The notes under the pieces are model-generated. The model was not told the origin of the DNA. It saw only the letters and a program-made list of their open reading frames with translations, and did not search any database. A stretch of DNA of 6,200 nucleotides from Candidatus Latescibacterota bacterium (GTDB lineage Bacteria > Latescibacterota > MVCY01): positions 1-6,200 of the forward strand of contig DAOVDP010000077.1 in assembly GCA_030669445.1 (NCBI GenBank), read 5' to 3'. Positions 1 through 5,364 of this stretch are shown here, in pieces. The translations under genes were made by a program, and so were the position numbers. Numbering within the stretch: the stretch's first letter is position 1; every line of letters begins with the position of its first letter.

Positions 1-679
1 TGAACTGGTCAGAATGCTGACTGAAAGTGGGAATAATGGACTCTTAGAGCAGTTAGAATACGAGAAGGCAGAGGTCAGTTTCTTCTATGTTCGCCAGGGT
101 CTGCCCCTGGGATTAGGTCATGCCATCGGCTGTGCTCAGGACTTTGTGGGAGATGAGCCCTTCGTGGTAGCATTGGGGGATACCATAATGCAGCCAACAG
201 ACTCTCCCACCTTAGTTCACAGACTTATCCAGTCCCATCTTTCCCACAAATCTAACTGCACCCTTGCCGTCTGTGAGGTGCCCGAAGATGAGGTGAACCG
301 TTACGGCATTGTTAAACCCAAGACGGAGGAAGGAGAAGAATTTGAGGCCGAGACCTTAGTGGAAAAACCCGCCAAAGGGGAAATGGGAAGCAGATATGCC
401 ATAGCTGCCAGGTATGTCTTCAACCCTAATATCTTTGAGGCAATCCGCCGCACTCCCCCGGGGATGGGAGGAGAGATCCAAATCACCGATGCCATTGGGG
501 TGCTTCTGCAGATGGGAGGCAAGGTCAGGTGTCTCAAGCTGGGTTCCGGAGAAAAGCGCTACGATATTGGAAATCATCAGGCCTATTTCCGGGCCTTCGT
601 TGACTTTGCCCTGATGGACGAGGAATATGGGTATACGGTGAGACAATACTTGCAGAGGAAATTGAGGGGCTTTGAATGA
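1..679 (+). CDS. galU: UTP-glucose-1-phosphate uridylyltransferase-type nucleotidyltransferase (GalU family), 3' part
   Basis: GalU-family enzymes transfer UMP from UTP to glucose-1-phosphate, making UDP-glucose for cell-surface polysaccharide synthesis in the cytoplasm. The gene enters from the left edge: the frame is open from base 2, and the Met at 14-16 is internal. About 225 residues are visible, so the N-terminal part with the G-x-G-T-R nucleotide loop is missing. Seen in order: VRQGLPLGLGHA, the most GalU-like stretch; LGDT, whose Asp corresponds to the family's metal-binding position; VEKP followed by an AIAARYVFNP strand; GGEIQITDAI; and KRYDIGN near the end. These are the usual GalU landmarks in the usual order, and the C-terminus looks complete, ending in TGA at 677-679. 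GalU usually reads LGDD where this protein has LGDT, so a related nucleotidyltransferase with another sugar or nucleotide is possible. aspS follows 99 bases later on the same strand, with no obvious functional link. Confidence 0.85.
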   Translation, partial: ELVRMLTESGNNGLLEQLEYEKAEVSFFYVRQGLPLGLGHAIGCAQDFVGDEPFVVALGDTIMQPTDSPTLVHRLIQSHLSHKSNCTLAVCEVPEDEVNRYGIVKPKTEEGEEFEAETLVEKPAKGEMGSRYAIAARYVFNPNIFEAIRRTPPGMGGEIQITDAIGVLLQMGGKVRCLKLGSGEKRYDIGNHQAYFRAFVDFALMDEEYGYTVRQYLQRKLRGFE

Positions 680-704
680 GGAGCGGCCAGATTGTGGGAT
701 GTTT

Positions 705-755
705 CGGAGTTACCCGTTCACGGGTTTATAATAAACCGCTGCAGCGGTAACTCCG
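705..755. repeat. Compound palindrome cluster between galU and aspS
   Basis: A perfect 10-bp inverted repeat, CGGAGTTACC at 705-714 and GGTAACTCCG at 746-755, encloses three more perfect palindromes that overlap one another: ACCCG-TTCA-CGGGT (712-725), GGTTTAT-A-ATAAACC (723-737) and CCGCTGCAGCGG (736-747). The outer stem cannot form together with the 712-725 or 736-747 hairpins because they share bases, so two alternative foldings exist. It could be a small mobile or dispersed palindromic repeat, an operator, or a structured leader of aspS. The symmetry is read directly from the sequence; the function is unknown. Confidence 0.7.
727..732 (+). promoter_or_regulatory. Candidate -10 box (TATAAT) for aspS
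   Basis: A perfect TATAAT lies at 727-732, at the centre of the GGTTTAT-A-ATAAACC palindrome and 46 bases before the aspS start codon. At a 17-18 base spacing the region around 703-709 (ttcgga/tcggag) is a poor match to TTGACA, and there is no TGn extension. The call therefore rests on the -10 hexamer and its position only. A palindrome around a -10 box would suit repressor binding. Confidence 0.3.
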
Positions 756-778
756 CTTAGAGGCATAGGAGGATATAG

Positions 779-2080
779 ATGGACCGCATTCTGATAGCTG
801 CCCTGTCCGACTCTATTGGCAAGGAGGTGCTGCTGAAAGGGTGGGTGCACAGAATTAGACAGTTGGGAGGTATAAATTTTGTCGTCTTGAGAGACAGAAC
901 TGGAACTGTCCAGACGGTCTTCCGGAAGAGCGAGGATCTCGCTGGTCTCAGGAACGAGATGGTGGTGGAGGTCAGGGGAGAGGTCGTCTCAGAGCCGCGT
1001 GCCCCGGGAGGGATAGAGGTCCACGTGAACAGTTGCACCCTGACAGGCGATGTTTACTATGGTGCCTCCATTCCCTTAGAGATCAGCAACCAACGGTCAT
1101 TTGACCGGGCAGAACTTGGCTCTGTGCTGGAACATCGGCCCTTGTCGTTGAGAAACCAGAAGGTACAAGCTATCTTTAGAATCCAAAGCGAGTTGATCTG
1201 GGCATTTCGAGAGTTTCTCAACCGGAAAGGATTTACCGAGATATTCACTCCCAAAATCGTGGCCTCGGGGACCGAAGGAGGGGCCGAGCTGTTTAAAGTG
1301 GAATATTTCGACAGAACTGCTTACTTAGCTCAAAGTCCTCAGTTCTACAAACAGATTATGGTAGGTGTCTTCGAGCGAGTGTTCGAGGTGGGACATGTTT
1401 ATCGGGCAGAAAAACACGACACCTCCCGTCACCTTAACGAATACCTTAGCCTCGATTACGAAATGGGATTCATTAACGATGAACAGGATGTCATTGCCCT
1501 GGAGATAGACCTGCTAAAATATATGTTTTCTCATACTAAAAAGGCTTGTCAGGCGGAATTGGAGCTCTGGGGCGCCCAAGTACCTGAATTCGAGATCATC
1601 CCCCAGATTGCCTTAAAAGATGCCCTCCAACTGTTAGAGGAAAAATGTGGAAAACGGGTTAAATCTAAAACAGATCTTGATCCGGAAGGTGAGGTGCTAA
1701 TCTGTCAGTACTTCAAGAAGAAGACAGGAACAGAGTTGGTTTATATTACCCACTATCCCACTAGTAAAAGGCCGGTCTACACAATGCCGGATGAGAAAAA
1801 TCCTGAGCTGACCAGAAGCTTTGACCTGCTGTTTAAGGGACTGGAAGTAACCACTGGTAGTCAGAGAATTCATGACTATGCAATGCTGGTGAAAAATATG
1901 GAAAAATCTGGGTTAACTCCTGAAGACTTCGATTTCTACCTTCAAGTGTTTAAATACGGAATGCCCCCCCACGGAGGACTGGCTATCGGAGCCGAAAGGT
2001 TGACTAAACAGCTGCTTAATTTACCCAACATCCGGATGGCCTCCCTGTTTCCCCGAGACCGAACCAGGATTACCCCTTAG
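779..2080 (+). CDS. aspS: Aspartyl-tRNA synthetase, archaeal type
   Basis: Charges tRNA with aspartate in the cytoplasm. The 433-residue length fits the short archaeal/eukaryote-type AspRS, not the ~590-residue bacterial form with its GAD insertion. An N-terminal OB-fold anticodon-binding domain (about 1-100) carries GWVHRIRQLGGINFVVLRDR. The class II catalytic domain follows, with motif 1 around RKGFTEIFTPKI and the TEGGAELF segment. Motif 2 is FEVGHVYRAEKHDTSRHLNEY, and motif 3 is GLAIGAERL, leading to the typical FPRDRTRITP C-terminus. The ATG at 779 has AGGAGGA at 767-773, five bases upstream, and no better start is seen. His24 and Pro76 (in APGG) occupy the OB-fold positions linked to discrimination of tRNA(Asp) from tRNA(Asn), and I tentatively read this as the discriminating form. 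The gene ends six bases before a strong hairpin and converges with rtcB. Confidence 0.96.
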   Translation: MDRILIAALSDSIGKEVLLKGWVHRIRQLGGINFVVLRDRTGTVQTVFRKSEDLAGLRNEMVVEVRGEVVSEPRAPGGIEVHVNSCTLTGDVYYGASIPLEISNQRSFDRAELGSVLEHRPLSLRNQKVQAIFRIQSELIWAFREFLNRKGFTEIFTPKIVASGTEGGAELFKVEYFDRTAYLAQSPQFYKQIMVGVFERVFEVGHVYRAEKHDTSRHLNEYLSLDYEMGFINDEQDVIALEIDLLKYMFSHTKKACQAELELWGAQVPEFEIIPQIALKDALQLLEEKCGKRVKSKTDLDPEGEVLICQYFKKKTGTELVYITHYPTSKRPVYTMPDEKNPELTRSFDLLFKGLEVTTGSQRIHDYAMLVKNMEKSGLTPEDFDFYLQVFKYGMPPHGGLAIGAERLTKQLLNLPNIRMASLFPRDRTRITP

Positions 2081-2081
2081 T

Positions 2082-2113
2082 AAAAAAGAGGCAGGTGGCG
2101 ACACCTGCCTCTT
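2082..2113 (-). terminator. Rho-independent terminator for the rtcB transcript
   Basis: A perfect 12-bp stem, AAGAGGCAGGTG (2086-2097) with CACCTGCCTCTT (2102-2113), is closed by a GCGA loop, which fits the stable GNRA type. Read on the minus strand, it is followed directly by a run of T (complement of the A run at 2082-2087), the classic layout for ending the transcript that passes the rtcB stop at 2228. Read on the plus strand, it begins just after the aspS stop but has only a weak T-run (CTTCTGG). Termination of aspS here would therefore be less efficient, though the stem may still stabilise its 3' end. Confidence 0.8.
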
Positions 2114-2227
2114 CTGGTATGACAACTACAAAATGTAACATATCTTACTTTAGGGATGGATCAATCTTGTAACAGGATCATCTGCTCTTTTCATTCACCT
2201 GAATAGATACTATATTCGCAGCAGAAT
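2114..2227. other. Convergent gap between aspS and rtcB
   Basis: This is the 114 bases left between the hairpin and the rtcB stop codon. It is AT-richer than the genes. I see no open frame with a ribosome binding site, no RNA gene and no convincing promoter, only trivial short symmetry (ATTCA-CC-TGAAT near 2193-2204). It probably serves as the 3' untranslated part of the rtcB message. Confidence 0.5.
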
Positions 2228-3658
2228 TTAGCCTTTAATACAACCTATAGGTTTGAGCTTGACTACCTTTTGGGCCAGGTTAGCATTATGAATAGCCTCG
2301 ATGACAGCAGACACATCCTTGTAAGCTAAGGGGGCCTCTTCGGCAACTCCAGCAAGTGAGTGAGCCTGGATGTAGATGCCTTTTTCGCTCAACTCCCTCA
2401 CAATCTGTTCTCCTCGCCATTTTTTCATCGCTTTTCGTCTGCTCATCTGGCGTCCGGCACCGTGGCAGACAGAGGCAAACGCCTTTCCCTCTCCGGACTC
2501 TGTTCCCACTAAGATGTAAGATTCGGTGCCCATTGTGCCTCCAATGATCACCGGCTGCCCCACTTCCTGGTAGGGTCTTGGTAGTTGCTCCCTCTGAGGC
2601 CCGAAGGCTCTGGTTGCCCCTTTTCGGTGGACATAGACCTCTTTCGACTTTCCGTCTATCTGGTGCCTCTCGATCTTGCAGGTGTTGTGGCCTATATCGT
2701 AGAGCATAATCAACTGAGCCTGAGGCAGCACTTTTTCAAAGCCACTCCTAACTAAGTGGGTAATCACCTGACGGTTGGCGAAGGCGTAGTTCACCGCGCA
2801 GTTCATAGCCGAGAAATATCTTTCCCCCTCGTCAGAGTCCAAGGGAGCGCAGACCAGCTCTCTCTCCCGGATGGGTATTCCATACTTTCGGGAGGCCCCG
2901 GCTAAGGTCTTCAGATAGTCAGTGCCGACCTGATGTCCCAGGGCACGGGAGCCACAATGAATGGTTACCACCACCTGGTTTTCCCACAGCCCAAATTGTT
3001 CGGCTACTTGGCTATTGTACACCTCGGCTACATATTGGATCTCTAAGTAGTGATTGCCAGACCCCAGGGTGCCCACCTGTTTCCTCTCTCTTTTCAGGGC
3101 GGTTTCACTCACATTGGCCGGGTCGGCACCGTTCACCTTGCCGTTGTCCTCGGTGAATTCAATATCCTCAGGAATTCCGTAGCCGTGTTCAACTACCCAC
3201 TGGGCCCCTTCGGTGAGGACATATTCTATCTGCTTACCTGACAGAGAGATCTGGCCCCTTGAGCCCATGCCGGCGGGCACGATGCGGAACAGGGTGTCTA
3301 TCAGTTCCTTCAGCTTTGATTTCACTTCTTCGAGGGACAAACCTGTCTTAAGGGTTCTCACTCCGCAGTTGACATCAAATCCAACTCCACCTACGGATAT
3401 CACCCCGCCTTGCTGGGGATCGAAGGCAGCTACCCCTCCGATAGGGAATCCATAACCCCAGTGAGCATCGGGCATAGCGATGGATGCTTTTTGGATCCCG
3501 GGCAAATAGGCAACATTAGTCGCCTGTTCCCGCACCTTCTCATCCATCTCCTCCATCAACCGCTGGCTGGCAAAAATCCTGACCGGAACTTTCATCTCTC
3601 CAGAGGCAGGAATTAGCCATTCGTAATCGTTTATCTTCTCCAGGTTCTTCAATTCCAT
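2228..3658 (-). CDS. rtcB: RNA-splicing ligase RtcB (3'-phosphate/5'-OH RNA ligase)
   Basis: RtcB joins RNA ends bearing 3'-phosphate or 2',3'-cyclic phosphate to 5'-OH ends, using GTP and Mn2+ through a guanylylated histidine. From the ATG at 3658 the protein has 476 residues, close to the archaeal long form. The metal/GMP site is intact: Asp95 and Cys98 in GVGFDVNCG, Asn202-His203 in GSGNHYLEI, His234 in IHCGSR, His324 in DIGHN, and the guanylylation histidine His399 in CHGAGR. The C-terminal Lys475-Gly is also kept. There is no intein. I chose 3658 because AGGAGGT lies six bases upstream and the family's N-terminus starts here. The frame stays open to a TTG at 3721, but those 21 extra codons run into a repeat. 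The archease activator lies upstream on the same strand, separated by 135 bases. A minus-strand terminator follows at 2113-2082. Confidence 0.97.
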   Translation of the reverse strand: MELKNLEKINDYEWLIPASGEMKVPVRIFASQRLMEEMDEKVREQATNVAYLPGIQKASIAMPDAHWGYGFPIGGVAAFDPQQGGVISVGGVGFDVNCGVRTLKTGLSLEEVKSKLKELIDTLFRIVPAGMGSRGQISLSGKQIEYVLTEGAQWVVEHGYGIPEDIEFTEDNGKVNGADPANVSETALKRERKQVGTLGSGNHYLEIQYVAEVYNSQVAEQFGLWENQVVVTIHCGSRALGHQVGTDYLKTLAGASRKYGIPIRERELVCAPLDSDEGERYFSAMNCAVNYAFANRQVITHLVRSGFEKVLPQAQLIMLYDIGHNTCKIERHQIDGKSKEVYVHRKGATRAFGPQREQLPRPYQEVGQPVIIGGTMGTESYILVGTESGEGKAFASVCHGAGRQMSRRKAMKKWRGEQIVRELSEKGIYIQAHSLAGVAEEAPLAYKDVSAVIEAIHNANLAQKVVKLKPIGCIKG

Positions 3659-3664
3659 AACTGC

Positions 3665-3671
3665 ACCTCCT
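3665..3671 (-). promoter_or_regulatory. Ribosome binding site that sets the rtcB start
   Basis: On the minus strand this reads AGGAGGT, six bases before the ATG at 3658. It supports the 476-residue RtcB over the 497-residue reading from a TTG at 3721, which has no such site and lies inside a repeat. Confidence 0.9.
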
Positions 3672-3699
3672 GGTTTTCTTTCTGCTAAATCCTGTTCCG

Positions 3700-3766
3700 C
3701 CACGAAGGCACAAAGGCGCAAAGAGAATATCTATTATTCACTCTTGGTGTCTTAGTATCTTTGTGG
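3700..3766. repeat. Imperfect inverted repeat built of ~8-base units, between archease and rtcB
   Basis: The left arm (3700-3725, starting CCACGAAGGCACAAAGG) and right arm (3741-3766, ending CTTTGTGG) pair at 19 of 26 positions around a 15-base AT-rich loop. In plus-strand RNA, four of the seven mismatches become G-U pairs, giving 23 of 26; in minus-strand RNA they are C-A clashes. Each arm is itself a run of ~8-base units (CACGAAGG, CACAAAGG; CTTGGTGT, CTTAGTAT, CTTTGTGG). From memory, CACGAAGGCACAAAGG-like repeats are dispersed in many bacterial genomes, often as such hairpins. It lies between two genes that should be co-transcribed and could affect how much RtcB is made relative to archease. 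Confidence 0.7.
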
Positions 3767-3793
3767 CTGGTCTGTAGTAAGCCGTTGGAGAGC

Positions 3794-4213
3794 TCACACA
3801 TCCACCACACACTGAGCGATATATTTCTCTCCCTCTTTCTCCACTTTCAACATTGCGTAGGTAGCTGCTTTAACCTCGGTTCTAAGGTTATGTCTCTGAG
3901 GATCTAAGGGTTCTCCCTTAGCGCAGCCGAGCAGTTGGAATCCCTTTATCTGTTTCACCTGGAATTCCCCTAAGCCAAGCTCATGGATATTTGCCTGGGC
4001 TAAAAGTGCATTGAGCCACTCCACAAACAGTTCCTCCGGGTTGTTTGCTTCACACTCAACCTGGATCTCCTCCAGAGGCTTCACCTTTTCCACATCGTAC
4101 ATAAGGTCAAACATCGCCTTTGCCGCTTGCTCGAAGGCCTCCGGCAAAGTTGTGCCTATGCCGATAATTCCCACATCCGCTTTGTGGTCAAAATAGTCGC
4201 ATCGCTTTGGCAT
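3794..4213 (-). CDS. Archease, RtcB activator (intact copy)
   Basis: Archease is a small Ca2+-binding protein that speeds guanylylation of RtcB and allows multiple turnovers. From the ATG at 4213 the protein has 139 residues, the normal family length. The N-terminal FDHKADVGI matches the family's DHTADIG motif (Asp9, Asp13). Then come a helix with AFEQAAKAMFDLM, EELFVEWLNALL, and the C-terminal GEPLDPQRHNLRTEVKAATY and VVDV with Asp138. Acidic residues at the two ends are known in the family to form the metal site. The frame also allows a GTG four codons earlier (4225), but I prefer 4213 because the homology and the shared sequence of the second copy start there. The ribosome binding site is weak (AAAGAGTG, nine bases away), so coupling to the upstream toxin gene, 68 bases away, may matter. 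rtcB follows 135 bases downstream. Confidence 0.93.
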   Translation of the reverse strand: MPKRCDYFDHKADVGIIGIGTTLPEAFEQAAKAMFDLMYDVEKVKPLEEIQVECEANNPEELFVEWLNALLAQANIHELGLGEFQVKQIKGFQLLGCAKGEPLDPQRHNLRTEVKAATYAMLKVEKEGEKYIAQCVVDV

Positions 4214-4216
4214 ATA
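3956..4216 (-). repeat. Direct repeat, copy 1 (archease 5' part)
   Basis: These 261 bases align without gaps to 5107-5367 with about 30 differences by hand count, roughly 88% identity. They cover codons 1-86 of archease. A weaker resemblance continues some 25 bases upstream of both start codons, so the duplicated unit probably included the leader. Confidence 0.85.
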
Positions 4217-4281
4217 AGAAATCACTCTTTATGATATTCGGGAGTATTATCTTTACCTTAGCCATTCCAGGCAGGTCATTT

Positions 4282-4626
4282 CTAAATGCCTATGTTCTCT
4301 TGCTTCATAATAGCCAAAATCTCCTTAGGACGAATGTTCTCCTTCTCACCCTTCACATACATTGTGACCAAGAAAACCGTTTCGGTTTCCTGTGCAAGAT
4401 AATACACCACCCGATAGCCAGCTTGTTTCCCCTTGCGAAGGTCCGTACTTCTCAGACGGATTTTGTAGAAATGGCCTTTTAGCTCAGGGATGGTATGACC
4501 TGCCGTGGGATTCTCCGCTACCAGAGCCTCAAGCTCCCGGAGATCATCCTTGATGTGCCTGTACTTCTTCGATAGTTGCCTGACATCCCTTTTGAATCGC
4601 TCCAACGGGATCACCCTATAGCTCAT
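4282..4626 (-). CDS. RelE/ParE-family toxin of a type II toxin-antitoxin pair
   Basis: This is a 114-residue basic protein with the RelE/ParE fold pattern: an N-terminal strand (YRVIPLERFKRDV), two helices ending in ENPTAGH, then PELKGHFYKIRLRS, GKQAGYRVVYYL, VFLVTMYVKGEKENI and a final helix. RelE members cut mRNA on the ribosome and ParE members poison DNA gyrase. Lys50, Lys55, Arg57, Arg59, Arg72 and Tyr75/76 would suit RNA binding and cleavage, and the RVVYY plus YVKGEKENI ending looks more like the RelE/HigB-type branch, but sequence alone does not settle the target. The ATG at 4626 has AGGAGAG seven bases upstream, inside the antitoxin gene, whose end it overlaps by 11 bases; this coupling is typical of such pairs. 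The intact archease follows after 68 bases. Confidence 0.87.
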   Translation of the reverse strand: MSYRVIPLERFKRDVRQLSKKYRHIKDDLRELEALVAENPTAGHTIPELKGHFYKIRLRSTDLRKGKQAGYRVVYYLAQETETVFLVTMYVKGEKENIRPKEILAIMKQENIGI

Positions 4627-4864
4627 CGAGGAACTCTCCTAAGGTCTGTATCTTAGCCGCCGATTTTCCCCTTTGGATACTACCGATTTCCTTCACCCCT
4701 TCGATGATCGCATCGGTCAGATCGTATTCCCTATCCGGCAGGATCTCGTCCAGCACATCTTGCAACTCTCGAAACTTGTGATAACTGATAATAACCTCTT
4801 TTTTCCGACCTCGGCTGTCGGTGATGAATTTGACCTCCTGTTCTCTAAGCACCGTCTGCATCAT
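4616..4864 (-). CDS. Antitoxin of the type II pair (Phd/YefM-like)
   Basis: This 82-residue protein is encoded directly before the RelE/ParE-type toxin and overlaps it by 11 bases. The N-terminal part, VKFITDSRGRKKEVIISYHKFRELQDVL, has the strand-turn-strand-helix layout of Phd/YefM-like antitoxins, which bind the operator DNA of their own operon. The C-terminal LGEFLDEL is an acidic amphipathic helix of the kind that wraps and blocks the toxin. Two ATG codons stand side by side (4864 and 4861). AAAGGAGG at 4869-4876 lies four bases from the first and seven from the second, so the second, giving 81 residues, may be the real start. The family label rests on pattern and partner only, so another small antitoxin family is possible. 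Confidence 0.78.
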   Translation of the reverse strand: MMQTVLREQEVKFITDSRGRKKEVIISYHKFRELQDVLDEILPDREYDLTDAIIEGVKEIGSIQRGKSAAKIQTLGEFLDEL

Positions 4865-4868
4865 CTGG

Positions 4869-4876
4869 CCTCCTTT
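4869..4876 (-). promoter_or_regulatory. Ribosome binding site of the antitoxin gene
   Basis: The minus strand reads AAAGGAGG, the strongest site in this cluster. It suits high antitoxin translation relative to the toxin, whose site is AGGAGAG. Its distance of seven bases slightly favours the second of the two adjacent ATG codons. Confidence 0.8.
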
Positions 4877-4935
4877 CTACCCTACCGATGTGTCTGCTGC
4901 ACTATCTCCGCAAAAACGGCGGATTTCGTCGTAAG

Positions 4936-4965
4936 CCTTCGACCGAGCTCAGGCCGAAAGCTCAG
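4936..4965. repeat. Dispersed-repeat-like stretch with AGCTCAG direct repeats
   Basis: CCTTCGACCGAGCTCAGG resembles, from memory, the CCTTCGAC...GCTCAGG type of short intergenic repeat common in many bacterial genomes. Inside it AGCTCAG occurs twice (4946-4952 and 4959-4965, period 13), and GAGCT/AGCTC gives a small hairpin. Its presence between the archease remnant and the toxin-antitoxin pair hints that this gap has been rearranged. Confidence 0.35.
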
Positions 4966-5010
4966 TTGAATAATTGTAGAGATCAAGCGGATCGCCTTCT
5001 ACTGGAGCCT

Positions 5011-5364
5011 TCAATGAACCCCTGATTTTGTCCTCCTTGTATCAATCAACATCCTGCCTATCAAAGTCTCGGCTTCCTTCACCGCCAAGCACTCTACTTG
5101 GTGCCTCACCTGGAATTCCCCTAAGGCAAGCTCATGCATATTTGCCTGGACTAAAAGTGCATTGAGCCACTCCACAAACATTTCCTCTGAGCTGTCTGCC
5201 TCACACTCAATCCGGATCTCCTCTAAGGGTTCTTCCCTCTCCACATCGTGCATAAGGTCAAACATCGCCCTTGCCGCCTGCTCGAAGGCCCCCGGCAGAG
5301 TTCTCCCTATGCCTATGATTCCCACATCCGCTTTGTGGTCAAAATAGTCGTATCGCTTTGGCAT
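5011..5364 (-). CDS. Archease paralogue, C-terminally truncated (probable decaying duplicate)
   Basis: From the ATG at 5364 this encodes 117 residues. Residues 1-86 match the intact archease at 69 of 86 positions (about 80%), including FDHKADVGIIGIG and FVEWLNALL. After GEFQV the match stops abruptly: the 31-residue tail (RHQVECLAVKEAETLIGRML to the stop) bears no relation to the intact copy, and GEPLDPQRH...TEVKAATY and the terminal VVDV aspartate are gone. Since family metal binding uses acidic residues from both ends, it is probably not a normal activator; it could be a pseudogene or an altered paralogue. The frame is still open and coding-like. The ribosome binding site is poor (GAGGGT, 12 bases away). 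The frame continues up to a TTG at 5412, which I reject because homology starts at 5364. The RACo-like gene ends 68 bases upstream. Confidence 0.8.
   Translation of the reverse strand: MPKRYDYFDHKADVGIIGIGRTLPGAFEQAARAMFDLMHDVEREEPLEEIRIECEADSSEEMFVEWLNALLVQANMHELALGEFQVRHQVECLAVKEAETLIGRMLIDTRRTKSGVH

Larger units (their letters stand above)
4865..5010. other. Leader region of the toxin-antitoxin pair
   Basis: This is 146 bases between the truncated archease and the antitoxin. It is the likely place for the pair's own promoter and operator, but I find no convincing -35/-10 pair; TACAAT on the minus strand near 4975-4980 is the best -10 candidate and lacks a partner. A short symmetry, TCCGC-7-GCGGA (4907-4923), lies about 43 bases before the antitoxin start. 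A dispersed-repeat-like stretch occupies 4936-4965. Confidence 0.4.

Noticed and set aside
680..778. T-box riboswitch or other known leader ahead of aspS
   Set aside because: The gap is only 99 bases and has no T-box consensus or specifier-loop layout. The palindromes are tiled differently from any leader class I can recognise.
3700..3766. CRISPR array or tandem-repeat locus
   Set aside because: The 8-base units are adjacent, imperfect and arranged as one inverted pair, without spacers.
4139..4263. Tiny minus-strand frame beginning MAKVKIILPNIIK between toxin and archease
   Set aside because: About 25 codons, no ribosome binding site, runs into the archease gene in another frame; probably chance.
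4207..4482. Plus-strand open frame opposite the toxin gene
   Set aside because: It lies antisense to the well-supported toxin, has no family features and no convincing start signal. Other plus-strand frames across 2356-3616, 4011-4196, 5162-5347 and 5443-6042 are the same kind of shadow.
4907..4926. Terminator after the truncated archease (TCCGC-7-GCGGA then TTT)
   Set aside because: The stem is only five pairs and the T-run lies on the plus strand, where no gene ends. At most it is a weak operator-like symmetry.
4946..5010. Frameshifted remainder of the archease C-terminus (VEGDPLDLYNYSTEL)
   Set aside because: Resembles GEPLDPQRHNLRTEV only weakly. The distance from GEFQV is about 20 codons too long, and DNA identity is far below the 88% of the rest; kept only as a side note to the tail finding.
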